DNA from: Phycisphaerales bacterium
Lineage (GTDB): Bacteria; Planctomycetota; Phycisphaerae; Phycisphaerales; SM1A02
Assembly: GCA_009691805.1 (NCBI GenBank)
Contig: SIAK01000002.1
Span: 81,627-130,331 of the forward strand
Reading direction: 5' to 3'
DNA length: 48,705 nucleotides
Shown here: one piece after another, positions 34,103 to 42,890 of the stretch
How the letters are laid out: each line of letters opens with the position of its first letter
How positions within the stretch are numbered: the stretch's first letter is position 1
The notes under the pieces: model-generated
Told to the model about the DNA's origin: nothing
Database searches by the model: none
Seen by the model: only the letters and a program-made list of their open reading frames with translations
Made by a program: the position numbers and the translations under genes

Positions 34103-35494
34103 TCAAAGGACATTCAGCAACGCGATGATGATCGACGCGAGTTTCAAGGTGTTCGCGGTGCGGTCGATCGGAAATCGATGGAGGTCGATGCCGTGGAGTG
34201 AACGAAGCGCATCGGTGCGCGAACGAATCGAACCGTGTCGCCAGCTGTGCCGTGTTTCCGCGACGCCGCTCGCCTTGCAGACCATCTGCAATGCACCCAC
34301 CACCGACGCGATCGCTTCAGGCGTCGCTTCCGATGCGCCTTGGCGAGTCGACAGCAACTGCACAGCAAACGCGTCTGCTTGACGCTCAAATCTTCGGCTG
34401 GCGAAGCCGAAAATCCACAATCCGAGCGCGAATGCAGCGCCGATGGAGATGACGTCGCGCATGCCGGCGAGCGATTCGTCCTGCGACGCTTCCACGCTCA
34501 TCCACCAAAGTGGTTCGACAATGAATCCGCCCAGCGTGAAGGACGCGATGATCACCACGATGAACCACAGCAGATGACGGCGCTTGATGTGTCCGATCTC
34601 GTGCGCGACCACCGCGTCGAGTTCGTCATCGCGCAAACTCTCGACAAGCCGATCGGTCAGGATCACCGCGCGCGTTCCTGGAATCACGCCAAGCACCATC
34701 GCGTTGGCGACGAGTCCGCCTGTTGGCCAGATGTAGATCGCGCGAATCGCGGCACCTGCGTCCATAGCGATCTGATCGAGTCGCATACGAAGTGCGCCCT
34801 GTTCAAGTACGCGAAGTCCGAGCGCGCCGCGCACGAGCAGCGGCGCGAGCATGAAGAGCAGCACTGCCGAAGCAACCGTCGCGATGTCCATACTCGTTTG
34901 CCCTGTGCCAGGCTCGACTCTCTCTATGCACTCTGCGACGAGCGCGCCGATACACATCGGGATCCCAATCGGCGCAAGCGTGAGGAGCACCGTGAGTCGC
35001 AACCGTGCCGCGACATAGGCGCCGCGCGAGAGAAACGGTTGCAGCGCGCTGCCCTCATCGAGCCGGCGAATGAGCGTCGAGGCGAGAAATCGCTGCTCGA
35101 GCGGATACCACGCCGCAAGCGCGCCAATCGCTGTAAACAAAGGGATTCCAACGCACACGAGCGGCAGCAGCCAGCGTCTCGTTGTGCCTTCAGGAAGCTG
35201 CGCGACGAACGGACTGCCGTAGAGCAAGAGCGCACTCGCGCCGAGTCCAATCCACGGTGCGATCTCACGCAGACGCACGGCGCGCGCGTAGGCATGGGCG
35301 CCACCACGATCAAACGCGCGCAGTGTCTTGCGAACGAGCAGCGAGAGCAACACGGTCGTCACCACGGGCGCAGCAATCGCAAGTGAGAGCGCCCACGTCG
35401 TCGACAAGACTTGCATCGACTCAAGACCACCGTGCAGCCCCGCATCACTCGCGAGTGCTGCGAGTCCGATCGCGATGATCAAGACCAATTGCAT
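34103..35494 (-). CDS. M48-family membrane metalloprotease (HtpX/Ste24-like)
   Basis: Integral-membrane zinc protease of 463 residues with several predicted helices (for example LVLIIAIGLAALASD, WIGLGASALLLYGSPF, VASAVLLFMLAPLLV, LLWFIVVIIASFTLGGF). The zinc motif HEIGH is at about residue 298 (VVAHEIGHIKRRH), and the third ligand lies in FERQADAFAVQLL. Expected to degrade misfolded membrane proteins. It lies four bases after the lipoprotein gene and runs into dapF, so probably co-transcribed. Confidence 0.9.
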   Translation of the reverse strand: MQLVLIIAIGLAALASDAGLHGGLESMQVLSTTWALSLAIAAPVVTTVLLSLLVRKTLRAFDRGGAHAYARAVRLREIAPWIGLGASALLLYGSPFVAQLPEGTTRRWLLPLVCVGIPLFTAIGALAAWYPLEQRFLASTLIRRLDEGSALQPFLSRGAYVAARLRLTVLLTLAPIGIPMCIGALVAECIERVEPGTGQTSMDIATVASAVLLFMLAPLLVRGALGLRVLEQGALRMRLDQIAMDAGAAIRAIYIWPTGGLVANAMVLGVIPGTRAVILTDRLVESLRDDELDAVVAHEIGHIKRRHLLWFIVVIIASFTLGGFIVEPLWWMSVEASQDESLAGMRDVISIGAAFALGLWIFGFASRRFERQADAFAVQLLSTRQGASEATPEAIASVVGALQMVCKASGVAETRHSWRHGSIRSRTDALRSLHGIDLHRFPIDRTANTLKLASIIIALLNVL

Positions 35495-35497
35495 GCA

Positions 35498-36973
35498 TTA
35501 GTTCTCTGGACGCGTCATCGCGCCGAGGTCAACGACGAGTGGACCGTGTCGGTAGAAATCGACGCCCAATTCGTCTTCGCTCAAGAACGCAAAGACTAAG
35601 CAGTTTGCGCGCGAGGCAAGTGCGAACTGAAAGTCACCCAAATGCGGACCTGCGTACTTGTCGTTGTCGTAGGCTTGCGCGTGATTGTGAAAGTGGAACA
35701 GTCCTTCGTACAGCGCATCAAAGAGTGCCTGTGAACTTTCAAACCGCGTGTCGCCCGATCGCACGCGCGGTGGAAACTCCGTCAGCACGCCGCGACTGTC
35801 TGCGCGCATCGACAACACGCCACCAAACTCCGTGCTGCGTTCTTCGCGATCGCGATCCGCGAGTTGAAAGATCGCTCGCTGAAGCGGCTCTTGATCAAGA
35901 ACGTCGAGCGCGATGAGCATCGCCGCAAGATCGCCCCACACGAGGGAATTGCGCACTTCATAGAGGTTTTCGGTGAAGTCGCTGCCGAATCCGCTGAAGT
36001 CTGGGCTCACCTTCTTGCGTGCTTTCACCCGCTGTTCGAGCTCCGCGTACATCTCAGGTTCATTGCGGGCGAGCAGCTCTGGTCGCAGTGCTGCGCAAGC
36101 AATTGCAATCGACACGCTGCGAAGTTCAAGCGCGCTGCGCCGACCGATTGGCATCTTCGCGAGTGCCGCTTTCGCCGCGGCGAGAAACTCCGCGCGACTT
36201 GGCTCACACAACTTGCGCGCCCAGAGAATCTCTTCGCGGTTGCTTGGCACGATGCCGAGGTCGCGTGTGATCGTCGCGAGGTCCGTGAGCAACGCGTCGT
36301 CCTTTGTTTGGGCAGGATCGAGCAACGCCGCAACGAGTATCTCTTTTTGACCACATCGCACGAGCAACTCAAAGCAACGGATGCGAAGATTCGCCTCGGA
36401 CACAGGGTTTGCGTTGCGCAGCGTCTTGAGCAGAAACGGAACGACGTTGGATTCGCCAACAATCGCCGCGAGCGCGAGACGCTCGGGTCGCTTCGCGTCA
36501 TCACTCCACGCGGGAATCAGATTCGCCCATCCGCGCACGAGCGCGATTTCCGTCCCTTCGAGTTTCGTCGCCGCGATTTTTTCGCAGAGCGTTTCACGCC
36601 AGACAAGATCGCCCATGCGCGGCAATCCCTTTGTAATCGCCTCCGCGAGCGCCACGCGATCGGCTTTCGCGAGGATGTCAAACGCGCGCGATCGCACGTC
36701 ATAGGCGATGCCTTCCGCGACGACCAGTCGACGGAGTGCCGCCGTCGATGCCTTGTCGAGCCCTCGCATTTCGACTGCTGTCAGTGCCGCGTCATACTCA
36801 TCCACACTGCGACCAGTTTCCGTCAAGAGCGCGGCTGGGTCGTCGATCGATTCAGGTGACGCTTTGCAAGACGCAAGGGAAAGCGCAACAGACGCAAAGA
36901 GCGCAAGGCTCACGCCGCGAGTGCATTCGAAGGCAATCGCGAGTCGAAACTGAGCAGCGGTGCGCATCGTCAT
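35498..36973 (-). CDS. Lipoprotein with HEAT-like helical repeats, function unknown
   Basis: 491 residues, exported as a lipoprotein: hydrophobic segment then lipobox LSLASC. The body is a long series of paired helices with Ala/Leu spacing (for example LRRLVVAEGIAYDVRSRAFDIL; RIRCFELLVRCGQKEI) like HEAT/Armadillo proteins, and a C-terminal alpha/beta part with aromatic segments (HFHNHAQAYDNDKYAGPHLGDF). I do not recognise a named family. The start ATG 36973 is preceded by a TATCCT box 11 bases upstream on the minus strand, so this may be the head of the long leftward operon with little or no leader. Confidence 0.7.
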   Translation of the reverse strand: MTMRTAAQFRLAIAFECTRGVSLALFASVALSLASCKASPESIDDPAALLTETGRSVDEYDAALTAVEMRGLDKASTAALRRLVVAEGIAYDVRSRAFDILAKADRVALAEAITKGLPRMGDLVWRETLCEKIAATKLEGTEIALVRGWANLIPAWSDDAKRPERLALAAIVGESNVVPFLLKTLRNANPVSEANLRIRCFELLVRCGQKEILVAALLDPAQTKDDALLTDLATITRDLGIVPSNREEILWARKLCEPSRAEFLAAAKAALAKMPIGRRSALELRSVSIAIACAALRPELLARNEPEMYAELEQRVKARKKVSPDFSGFGSDFTENLYEVRNSLVWGDLAAMLIALDVLDQEPLQRAIFQLADRDREERSTEFGGVLSMRADSRGVLTEFPPRVRSGDTRFESSQALFDALYEGLFHFHNHAQAYDNDKYAGPHLGDFQFALASRANCLVFAFLSEDELGVDFYRHGPLVVDLGAMTRPEN

Positions 36974-37117
36974 AGAGCCGCGAAGGATAAAGGTTGAACG
37001 CGCAAACAAGGGGCGAATGCGGGGAAAACTGCCGATGTCGAAGTGCGCGGCTACACCGACGACGATTCGACCTTATGATCGGGCACCCTCAACCGAGGGC
37101 TCGCGCGCGGAGCAAGC

Positions 37118-37393
37118 ATGGTCGATCGATCCACTCCTCAACCCTCAACCGACGCCGCGCACACAGCGTTGCGGAGTAACGTTGAACGGGTGATGCAGAA
37201 GATTCGCCCGGGCGTGCAGCTCGACGGTGGCGACATTGAATTGGTGGAAGTGACCGCGGACGGTGCCGTTCGAATTCGATTCCTGGGCGCTTGCATTGGC
37301 TGTCCCTCCGCGCCGATGACGCTTCAACATGGCATCGAACGGACCCTGCGTGACGAGATACCTTTGGTCACGACGGTTGAAGCGGTCCCGTAA
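37118..37393 (+). CDS. NifU C-terminal-domain iron-sulfur scaffold protein
   Basis: Small (91 residues) scaffold protein of the NifU/NfuA C-terminal family, which passes Fe-S clusters to apo-proteins. The pattern RPGVQLDGGDIELVEV and the two-Cys motif LGACIGCPSAPMTLQHGIE are diagnostic. GGAG lies upstream of the ATG and a TATGAT box at 37074. No other Fe-S assembly gene lies next to it. Confidence 0.93.
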   Translation: MVDRSTPQPSTDAAHTALRSNVERVMQKIRPGVQLDGGDIELVEVTADGAVRIRFLGACIGCPSAPMTLQHGIERTLRDEIPLVTTVEAVP

Positions 37394-37507
37394 GCAAGTT
37401 CTTTGCTCGTAAATGCTTAGGGAAATCTGAATCCACTGTTGCAAAGTTGCGCCGGAGGAAAAAAACGCCAACTCCCAAGAGATTTATTTCCACTGCTTCA
37501 GCCTTCG

Positions 37508-37513
37508 TATACT
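37508..37513 (+). promoter_or_regulatory. -10 box of csrA
   Basis: TATACT (five of six to consensus) about 65 bases before the csrA ATG; the -35 region is weak. It predicts a leader of about 60 bases that ends in a strong AGGAGGT ribosome binding site. CsrA proteins bind GGA motifs, so this site could be the target of self-repression. Confidence 0.45.
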
Positions 37514-37579
37514 CTTGAGTTGAAGTCGCAACGACGCGCACATCTCGACAATGACGTCGAGTTGGGCAGGAGGTCCCGA

Positions 37580-37807
37580 ATGCTTGTCATCACTAGACGT
37601 GAAGGTGAAGAAGTCGTGATTGGAAACCCCGCATCGCCCTTAGGCATCGTGCGGATCAGCAACATCAAGGGCGATCGCGTTCGCATTGCCTTTGAGTTCC
37701 CGCGCGAGATCGCGGTGCATCGACGCGAAGTCGCAGACGAGATCATCGCGAATGAAGCTGCAGGTATTCAGGTCGTTGGAAAGATCCGACCTGCTGCGGA
37801 AGCCTGA
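37580..37807 (+). CDS. csrA: Carbon storage regulator CsrA
   Basis: Dimeric RNA-binding regulator that blocks or stabilises mRNAs through GGA sites. The 75 residues begin MLVITRREGEEVVIG, followed by VRISNIKGDRVRIAFEFP and VHRREVADEI, the canonical RNA-binding edge. The start at ATG 37580 follows AGGAGGT; a longer reading upstream is not coding. The C-terminus has an extra 12 or so residues compared with E. coli. Ends before a strong terminator. Confidence 0.97.
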   Translation: MLVITRREGEEVVIGNPASPLGIVRISNIKGDRVRIAFEFPREIAVHRREVADEIIANEAAGIQVVGKIRPAAEA

Positions 37808-37858
37808 CGCCGAGTACGAACGCGACACGCTGAGTCGCGGCGTTCCTCACACCGAACA

Positions 37859-37904
37859 AAAAACACAGCGCGTCCCATCCTGCGATGGGACGCGCTGTGT
37901 TTTT
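37859..37904. terminator. Terminator between csrA and the mraZ 3' side
   Basis: A 21-bp perfect stem AAAAACACAGCG.../...CGCTGTGTTTTT with CTGC loop. T-runs on both strands let it stop csrA rightward and mraZ leftward transcripts. The following 312 bases to the mraZ stop (37905-38216) hold no gene I can support: only a weak CGGAAGA/TCTTCCG hairpin near 37905 and a GAGAGTCTT direct repeat near 38100. Confidence 0.95.
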
Positions 37905-38216
37905 ACGGAAGATGCGCTCGCAGCCTTGCGAACGTCTTCCGTTGCCGAACCATCCGTGGCTCGGCGCTGGAGCGAATGTGGGTCCGCTCTGCGCACCCGT
38001 TGCAGAGCAGTCCTTGTCACACGAATCCTGCCTCGGACTCGCGCTTGCAACCCGTCCTTAAGCTGCAAGCTTGTGCCATCCACCAGATCTCACGAATCTC
38101 GAGAGTCTTGAGAGTCTTGCGGTCACGATCGGTGGAAGTGACATCCATGTCGCTGCCACCGAGTATTCAATCCAATCGTTTCGAAGCTCTGTCGAGCGTC
38201 GATCCGAACGCGTCAC

Positions 38217-38681
38217 TCACTTCGACGCATCAGTCGCAAGCGCCGCGCGTGCGCGACGCCAAATTTCACCTTCAAGAGGTTGCAGCTCTTGCTGCTTCCC
38301 TCGCCACTCGTCAGGTCGCACCACTTCAAGGTGGTCACGAACACCAAGCACCAACACCTGCGCAGTCAGCCCATACCGTTGCAAGAGGCGATCGGGAATC
38401 CGAACGCGACCTGCGGAATCGAGAGGAACTCGTGCGGCCTGCGAGAAGAACAATCGCTCGAACTGCACGAGCGCTTCCTCGCCGAGGAGGTTCTGACCCA
38501 GACGCGCGCTCAGTTGCGCAAACGTCTTCTCGGGCCAGAGCCAGAGCGCCCCATTGGCTCCTGGGGCGGCCACGAAGGCCTCGCCATGCAGTTCAACCGA
38601 CATTGCGTCGCGAATCTCTGCGGGGATCGCAAGTCGTTGTTTCTGGTCGAGGTTGTGTTCGTACTCGCCGAGAAACAGCAT
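38217..38681 (-). CDS. mraZ: Transcriptional regulator MraZ
   Basis: AbrB-fold DNA-binding protein, 154 residues, normally first gene and repressor of the dcw division/wall cluster. The N-terminal repeat (MLFLGEYEHNLDQKQRLAIP) and second repeat (VPLDSAGRVRIPDRLLQRYG) each carry the DxxGR-like core (DQKQR / DSAGR). AAGGAGG lies six bases before the ATG. Here it stands alone: rsmH, ftsL and the other dcw genes do not follow, and the transcript runs into a gap and a terminator. The operator next to it suggests self-regulation. Confidence 0.95.
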   Translation of the reverse strand: MLFLGEYEHNLDQKQRLAIPAEIRDAMSVELHGEAFVAAPGANGALWLWPEKTFAQLSARLGQNLLGEEALVQFERLFFSQAARVPLDSAGRVRIPDRLLQRYGLTAQVLVLGVRDHLEVVRPDEWRGKQQELQPLEGEIWRRARAALATDASK

Positions 38682-38721
38682 GCTTGCCTCCTTCCAGTTA
38701 CTGGGATGGCGCGATCACATT

Positions 38722-38740
38722 AACCCACCTTGCCCCACCT
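38722..38740 (-). promoter_or_regulatory. MraZ operator repeats within the mraZ promoter
   Basis: On the minus strand GTGGG is repeated with a ten-base period (GTGGGGCAAGGTGGG), the arrangement described for MraZ binding sites (TGGGN repeats separated by five bases). They sit in a 17-base spacer between TTGCAA and TAATGT, a plausible though weak promoter, so binding would block RNA polymerase. Confidence 0.75.
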
Positions 38741-38920
38741 TGCAACACATCAGTGTCAATTTTCTCCACTTTTTCTTTGAAGAGTTTTACGATCTCAGTG
38801 GATTATGCTCGCAAATGCTTCACATTGCTTGAGTTACGAAGGCAAAATCATTTTCGATGCTATCAGGGCAGTTCGCCTGAAGCAGACACGCCTCAGAACG
38901 ACTGTCCACATCTCATCCAC

Positions 38921-39541
38921 ATGCATGGACCCGACTCACTCTCCGATTCGAACCCGTCGCCCGCCGACCTCGTGACGCAATTGCGTGACGCCGCACTCTC
39001 TCGCATTCCGACCGCGGAGTTTCTTCTCACTGCGAGCTTCGGCGACATCCGCGACGGCGTGCTTGTGCAGCGCGTGCAAGTCTGCGGAACGAATCCAGCA
39101 ATGGTGCTCATCGCGATGGAAAAAGGTCACGCGCTCAGCCCACTCATTCGAGATAGTCGAACCTTTGGACTTTCGCTGTTAGGCGCACGCGGACGATTGC
39201 TCACGCGACTCTTCAGCGATGATCGAGCGCTCGGTGATGATCCGTTCATCGCGCTGACGCTGAAAATTGGCGTACTGGGTGCTCCCATCGTGACGTGCGC
39301 AGAAGCGTGGTACGACTGCGAAGTCATTCGCCACTTCGATGTTGAATCGAACTTTGAGGTGTACGTTGGCATCGTGCGCGAAGCAGATGTTGCAAAAGTT
39401 GAGTTGCCTTCCCCGCAACTTCGCACGAGCACAACGCGTGCGGAGGCGCATCCAAGAACATCGGAAACCGCACGACTGCCGCACCTTGCACGCTTGCCAA
39501 AGTTGAGTGTGAAGAGTTCGACGCGTGGAAGCCGCGCGTAA
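38921..39541 (+). CDS. Flavin reductase-like (FMN-binding split-barrel) protein
   Basis: 206 residues with the flavin reductase/flavoredoxin pattern: FLLTASFGDIRDGVLVQRVQ, GTNPAMVLIAMEKGHALSPLI, FGLSLL. Such proteins bind FMN and reduce flavin or accept electrons. I start at ATG 38921; the open frame continues upstream to 37976 but there it is antisense to mraZ and crosses its promoter, so is not coding. The C-terminal 45 residues are Arg/Thr-rich and unlike the family. Followed 11 bases later by the amidohydrolase gene, so likely co-transcribed. Confidence 0.8.
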   Translation: MHGPDSLSDSNPSPADLVTQLRDAALSRIPTAEFLLTASFGDIRDGVLVQRVQVCGTNPAMVLIAMEKGHALSPLIRDSRTFGLSLLGARGRLLTRLFSDDRALGDDPFIALTLKIGVLGAPIVTCAEAWYDCEVIRHFDVESNFEVYVGIVREADVAKVELPSPQLRTSTTRAEAHPRTSETARLPHLARLPKLSVKSSTRGSRA

Positions 39542-39552
39542 ACTCCGACGCA

Positions 39553-40668
39553 GTGACCCTCCCTCCACTCACGCTCCCCACCGCTGCCGCGGTTTCGTCC
39601 CTCGATTCGAACAATCGCCTCGGACTTGATTACGCACATGAAGCGACGCACTTCCCCGCTCTCGGCTACGGCATCATCGATGCGCATGCGCACATCAATG
39701 GACTTGTTGCGTCCGAACTCTGGCATCGCGCCGCGCGTGCGTACGGCATCGAGTGCACGTATTCGATGACGAAACTCGAAGATGTGGCTGCTTTCCGCGC
39801 AAGATTCGGCGCTGCCATCGAGTTCATCGCCATTCCTGATTGGAACGCGCCCGATCGACGCGTCGCGCAAGGCGCATCGTTTCTCGATCGCATCGATCGC
39901 TTCCACGCGCTCGGTGCGGGCATCGTGAAGTTCTGGAACGCGCCACGCGTCATGGACTTCGCGCGCGAACTGCAATCACCAGGACTCTTCGCCCTTGATG
40001 GCGAACTGCGCACGATTGCGATGGAGCATGCGTCTCGATTGGGCATGTCGTTCATGGTGCATGTTGCGGATCCTGACACGTGGTTTGCGACGAAGTACAG
40101 CGATGCTGCGAAGTACGGAACCAAGCGCGACCACTACGTTCCACTTGAGCGCGCGCTTGATCGATTCGACAACCCATGGCTCGCGGCACATTTGGGCGGA
40201 TGGCCAGAGGACCTTGAGTTTCTCGATGGACTCCTTGAACGACATCCGAATCTGCATCTCGATACAAGTGCGACGAAATGGATCGTGCGCGCACTCGGCA
40301 GTCACTCGCGTGCTGCGGTGTTGCAGTTTCTCGAGAAGTTCGCCGGGCGCATTCTGTTTGGAAGTGACACGGTCACGAGCGATGAGCATCTTCGCACGGG
40401 TGAAAAATCCAACGAGATGGCGATGAAGGCGACCAGCGAGTCGGGCGCGTATGACCTGTATGCAAGCCGTTTTTGGGCACTTCGGATGATGTGGGAAGGC
40501 GAAGGGAGTTGCGCGTCGCCGATTGCGGATCCCGATTTGCATCTCGTCGATCCGATTACACACACGACCAACGATGCGCCGGTGCTGCGCGGACTGCATC
40601 TGCCTCCTGCGCTCTTACGCTCGCTCTACCGCGACGCAGCAGTCGCGTTTTTCAAGCGCGGCTTCTAA
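39553..40668 (+). CDS. Amidohydrolase-family metal-dependent hydrolase
   Basis: TIM-barrel hydrolase of the amidohydrolase_2 kind, 371 residues. The metal-binding start motif is IIDAHAHING, followed by MVHVADPD (His on a middle strand), LAAHLGGWPEDLEFLDGLLERHPNLHLDTSA, and the last-strand metal Asp in RILFGSDTV. Members are decarboxylases or lactonases/hydrolases; no substrate can be assigned. Start is GTG 39553. The final 54 bases overlap the end of the leftward glycosyltransferase-like gene. Confidence 0.82.
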   Translation: MTLPPLTLPTAAAVSSLDSNNRLGLDYAHEATHFPALGYGIIDAHAHINGLVASELWHRAARAYGIECTYSMTKLEDVAAFRARFGAAIEFIAIPDWNAPDRRVAQGASFLDRIDRFHALGAGIVKFWNAPRVMDFARELQSPGLFALDGELRTIAMEHASRLGMSFMVHVADPDTWFATKYSDAAKYGTKRDHYVPLERALDRFDNPWLAAHLGGWPEDLEFLDGLLERHPNLHLDTSATKWIVRALGSHSRAAVLQFLEKFAGRILFGSDTVTSDEHLRTGEKSNEMAMKATSESGAYDLYASRFWALRMMWEGEGSCASPIADPDLHLVDPITHTTNDAPVLRGLHLPPALLRSLYRDAAVAFFKRGF

Positions 40669-41517
40669 CGCGCGAACCGCGTGCATGCGATCACCACCGA
40701 ATCGGTACACGCGGTCGCTCCACGCATCCGGCAGCGCGATGGATTCGTGGACAAGTGTTGGCACCGCATGCGCAAGCGTCCACAGCGCGGGAAGCGCACT
40801 CGGCGCAGATGGCTCAAGTGATTTCCAGATTGCGAGTGGATGCAATCGTCCGCCCGCCGCGGCGCGACCGCCTGTCGATGCGCCATCTTCATCAAGCATG
40901 GCTGCGTCCAAGAGCGGCGCGCACTCCCAAGGTCGCTCGATGATGTCGCTCTGCACGAACATCCGCTGCGCTTCCATGCGGGTGAAGTGGCGCGTTGTGT
41001 GTGCCAATCGAGACATCGCAGGATGCACTAACAGTCGCACTCGCTTTCCGTTGGCGAGGGGAAAACTCAGGATCGATGCCGCGTTGAAGACATCCGCGCG
41101 CTCGGGGTTGGAGCACAGCAGGCCGATCAACTGCTCGTCGTCTCGCACACCGAGCGCTCGTCGTTTCGCACTCCGTTCCTGCGCAGTACGAGTCTGCACA
41201 GTGCATGGCGCGGCTTCGAGCATGTTGACCTGCTCAGCCTTGGGCGCAAGGTCCGCAGCCGCTTCATCCCACGCGAACAGCGGACTTTGTTGGTTCGATC
41301 GTCGCAGTCGAACGCGCAAGTACCAACGGGGAACCGCGCAACTCAGCCGTTCGATCCGCGCGAGGCATCCCTCCGACCGCAGGAACTCCGCATCGCGATG
41401 ATTGCCCACGAGCAAGCATCGATCGCCGATCTTCGCGGTTCGCGCCAATCGTTCAAGACCAACGCGACCCGCTGCCGCTGCGACGATGAGATGCGTTGGC
41501 GAAGTGTTTTCCATCAT
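40615..41517 (-). CDS. Glycosyltransferase-like hypothetical protein
   Basis: 300 residues, no close family recognised. The C-terminal half resembles a GT-B glycosyltransferase: KRRALGVRDDEQLIGLLCSN (strand-turn after the linker, as in GT4 proteins), then short Rossmann-like repeats and FVQSDIIERPWECAPLLDAAML, close to the donor-binding helix region. The canonical EXXXXXXXE donor motif is not clear, so activity is uncertain. Last gene of a leftward four-gene run (DUF2752 protein, two lipoproteins, this gene), 15 bases after the second lipoprotein. Confidence 0.5.
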   Translation of the reverse strand: MMENTSPTHLIVAAAAGRVGLERLARTAKIGDRCLLVGNHRDAEFLRSEGCLARIERLSCAVPRWYLRVRLRRSNQQSPLFAWDEAAADLAPKAEQVNMLEAAPCTVQTRTAQERSAKRRALGVRDDEQLIGLLCSNPERADVFNAASILSFPLANGKRVRLLVHPAMSRLAHTTRHFTRMEAQRMFVQSDIIERPWECAPLLDAAMLDEDGASTGGRAAAGGRLHPLAIWKSLEPSAPSALPALWTLAHAVPTLVHESIALPDAWSDRVYRFGGDRMHAVRALEAALEKRDCCVAVERA

Positions 41518-41532
41518 CTACACGTGCACGCG

Positions 41533-42219
41533 TCAGCTGCGCGGACCCAACTTCTCGCCAAGATCAAGTCGTTCGTGCTCGTAGAAAAGTTTCGCGACAT
41601 CGTCGGCGATCTCCACTGCAAGCGCCTCTTCGATTTTCCGTCGACCGATGCTCGTCGAGAGTTCATCGCGGTTGACATCGCGCAAGAGCGCAACCGTGAT
41701 GTCGCGACCTTCAGGGAACGAATCGCCAGGCGGGTACACACGCACACGATTCGTCACATCGATAACTTTGATATGCACCTTCGCGGTAGGTCGCGCGCCC
41801 GCCTGATCCTCATAGCCATCGAGATCAAAGGCGTAGGGTCGCACCCAAATGAGCTGGTCTGCGCCGAGTTCTTTGCCCAGTTTCTCAAGCGAAAGCTTTG
41901 TGCCTTCTTGCTCGCGATTGCGCGACATCGTGATCGCGTCACGCGGCGAGATCGTCGACGGAACGAGTTCTTCGTTGAGCAGCTTCGCGGAGATGTCATC
42001 GCCAATGATCACGCGCAGCGTCGTGCGCGGAAGCACATTCTTGAGGTCATCCACGAACACGACAGTCTTCACGGGACGCAACTCATACTCGGCTTGAATC
42101 TTGCCAGGACCTTCGAGGATGTAGCTGCCCGCGTGCACGATGTTGCAACCGCTGAGCGACAGCAAAGTCGTCGCGGTCAGGGTGAGCGCAACTGTAGAAA
42201 GCGTATGAAACAGCGTCAT
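41533..42219 (-). CDS. Lipoprotein, paralogue of the upstream lipoprotein
   Basis: 228 residues from ATG 42219, which overlaps the upstream gene (ATGA). The N-terminus is a lipoprotein signal ending LLSLSGC. The mature part has segments paralleling the previous lipoprotein: a beta strand after the Gly-rich start (KTVVFVDDLKN), GADQLIWVRPYAF against GVERLVVIDLYEY, and a following strand-rich domain (AKVHIKVIDVTNRVRVYPP). The C-terminus ends with an EEALAVEIADDVAKLFYEH helix, as in assembly-type outer-membrane lipoproteins. Function unknown; no name applied. Confidence 0.7.
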   Translation of the reverse strand: MTLFHTLSTVALTLTATTLLSLSGCNIVHAGSYILEGPGKIQAEYELRPVKTVVFVDDLKNVLPRTTLRVIIGDDISAKLLNEELVPSTISPRDAITMSRNREQEGTKLSLEKLGKELGADQLIWVRPYAFDLDGYEDQAGARPTAKVHIKVIDVTNRVRVYPPGDSFPEGRDITVALLRDVNRDELSTSIGRRKIEEALAVEIADDVAKLFYEHERLDLGEKLGPRS

Positions 42220-42890
42220 TTTGGATACTTGTCTTCGATGTGGCGATAGAAGAGCCAACTCGTTTGTTGGACAAACTTGAGTGCAAGCCCCGTGTTCACT
42301 TGTGTGGCAGTCGCTTGGTTGCGACCAAGCCCTTCCACATCGGGGAACCTCACTGCAACCGCCGAAGTAAAGACGTATTCGTCAGGCGAAAGTGAATCCA
42401 CTTCGGCGACGTTGATGTTCGCACCCGCCATGCCATCCCAGAGAAAGCTGTTGCCGAGAGGATTGAGTCGGTACTCGTAGAGATCAATCACGACGAGGCG
42501 TTCCACACCAAGCTCTTTCGCGATTTCACCTGGCGCGAGCGTTTGCCAACGCGGCGTGCGGTACTTCCACTCTTCGACTTCGCCCGGACCGAGCACTGAA
42601 ACTTGATCGACATTCTGTGCGATGCGCAACGCGATGTTTGCCGCGATGTTCCCCGCAATCGCCGCGTGTTCCATGAGGACGGAATGATCCGCGCTCGCGA
42701 GCACCGCAACAGTCTTGCCTTCAAGTCCGTCGTACTGCGCAGGGACATCGAGCTTCTTACTCTTCTCGACAACCGAACCAATTCCGCCGACAACTGCGGG
42801 CACCATGCAGCCGCTCAACGAGAGGAGCGTCACAACAATTGCGCTTGAGCAAACGATCGGGCAGAACAGAGATGTGGAAGATGACTTCAA
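42216..42890 (-). CDS. Lipoprotein, function unknown
   Basis: 224 residues from a TTG start that overlaps the stop of the DUF2752 gene (TTGA) with AGGA six to seven bases upstream; the alternative TTG at 42926 lacks this support. Lipobox LLSLSGC, then a Gly-rich start and a domain with KTVAVLASADHSVLMEH, ERLVVIDLYEYRLN and SWLFYRHIEDKYPK at the end. The layout and lipobox match the next gene, so the two are a duplicated pair. No named family recognised. Confidence 0.7.
   Translation of the reverse strand: MKSSSTSLFCPIVCSSAIVVTLLSLSGCMVPAVVGGIGSVVEKSKKLDVPAQYDGLEGKTVAVLASADHSVLMEHAAIAGNIAANIALRIAQNVDQVSVLGPGEVEEWKYRTPRWQTLAPGEIAKELGVERLVVIDLYEYRLNPLGNSFLWDGMAGANINVAEVDSLSPDEYVFTSAVAVRFPDVEGLGRNQATATQVNTGLALKFVQQTSWLFYRHIEDKYPK

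Noticed and set aside
37847..38083. Small leftward open frame between mraZ and csrA
   Set aside because: It contains the csrA terminator and has no ribosome binding site or recognisable sequence.
37976..38920. Long rightward open frame leading into the flavin-reductase-like gene
   Set aside because: It is antisense to mraZ and crosses the mraZ promoter; the family match begins only after ATG 38921.
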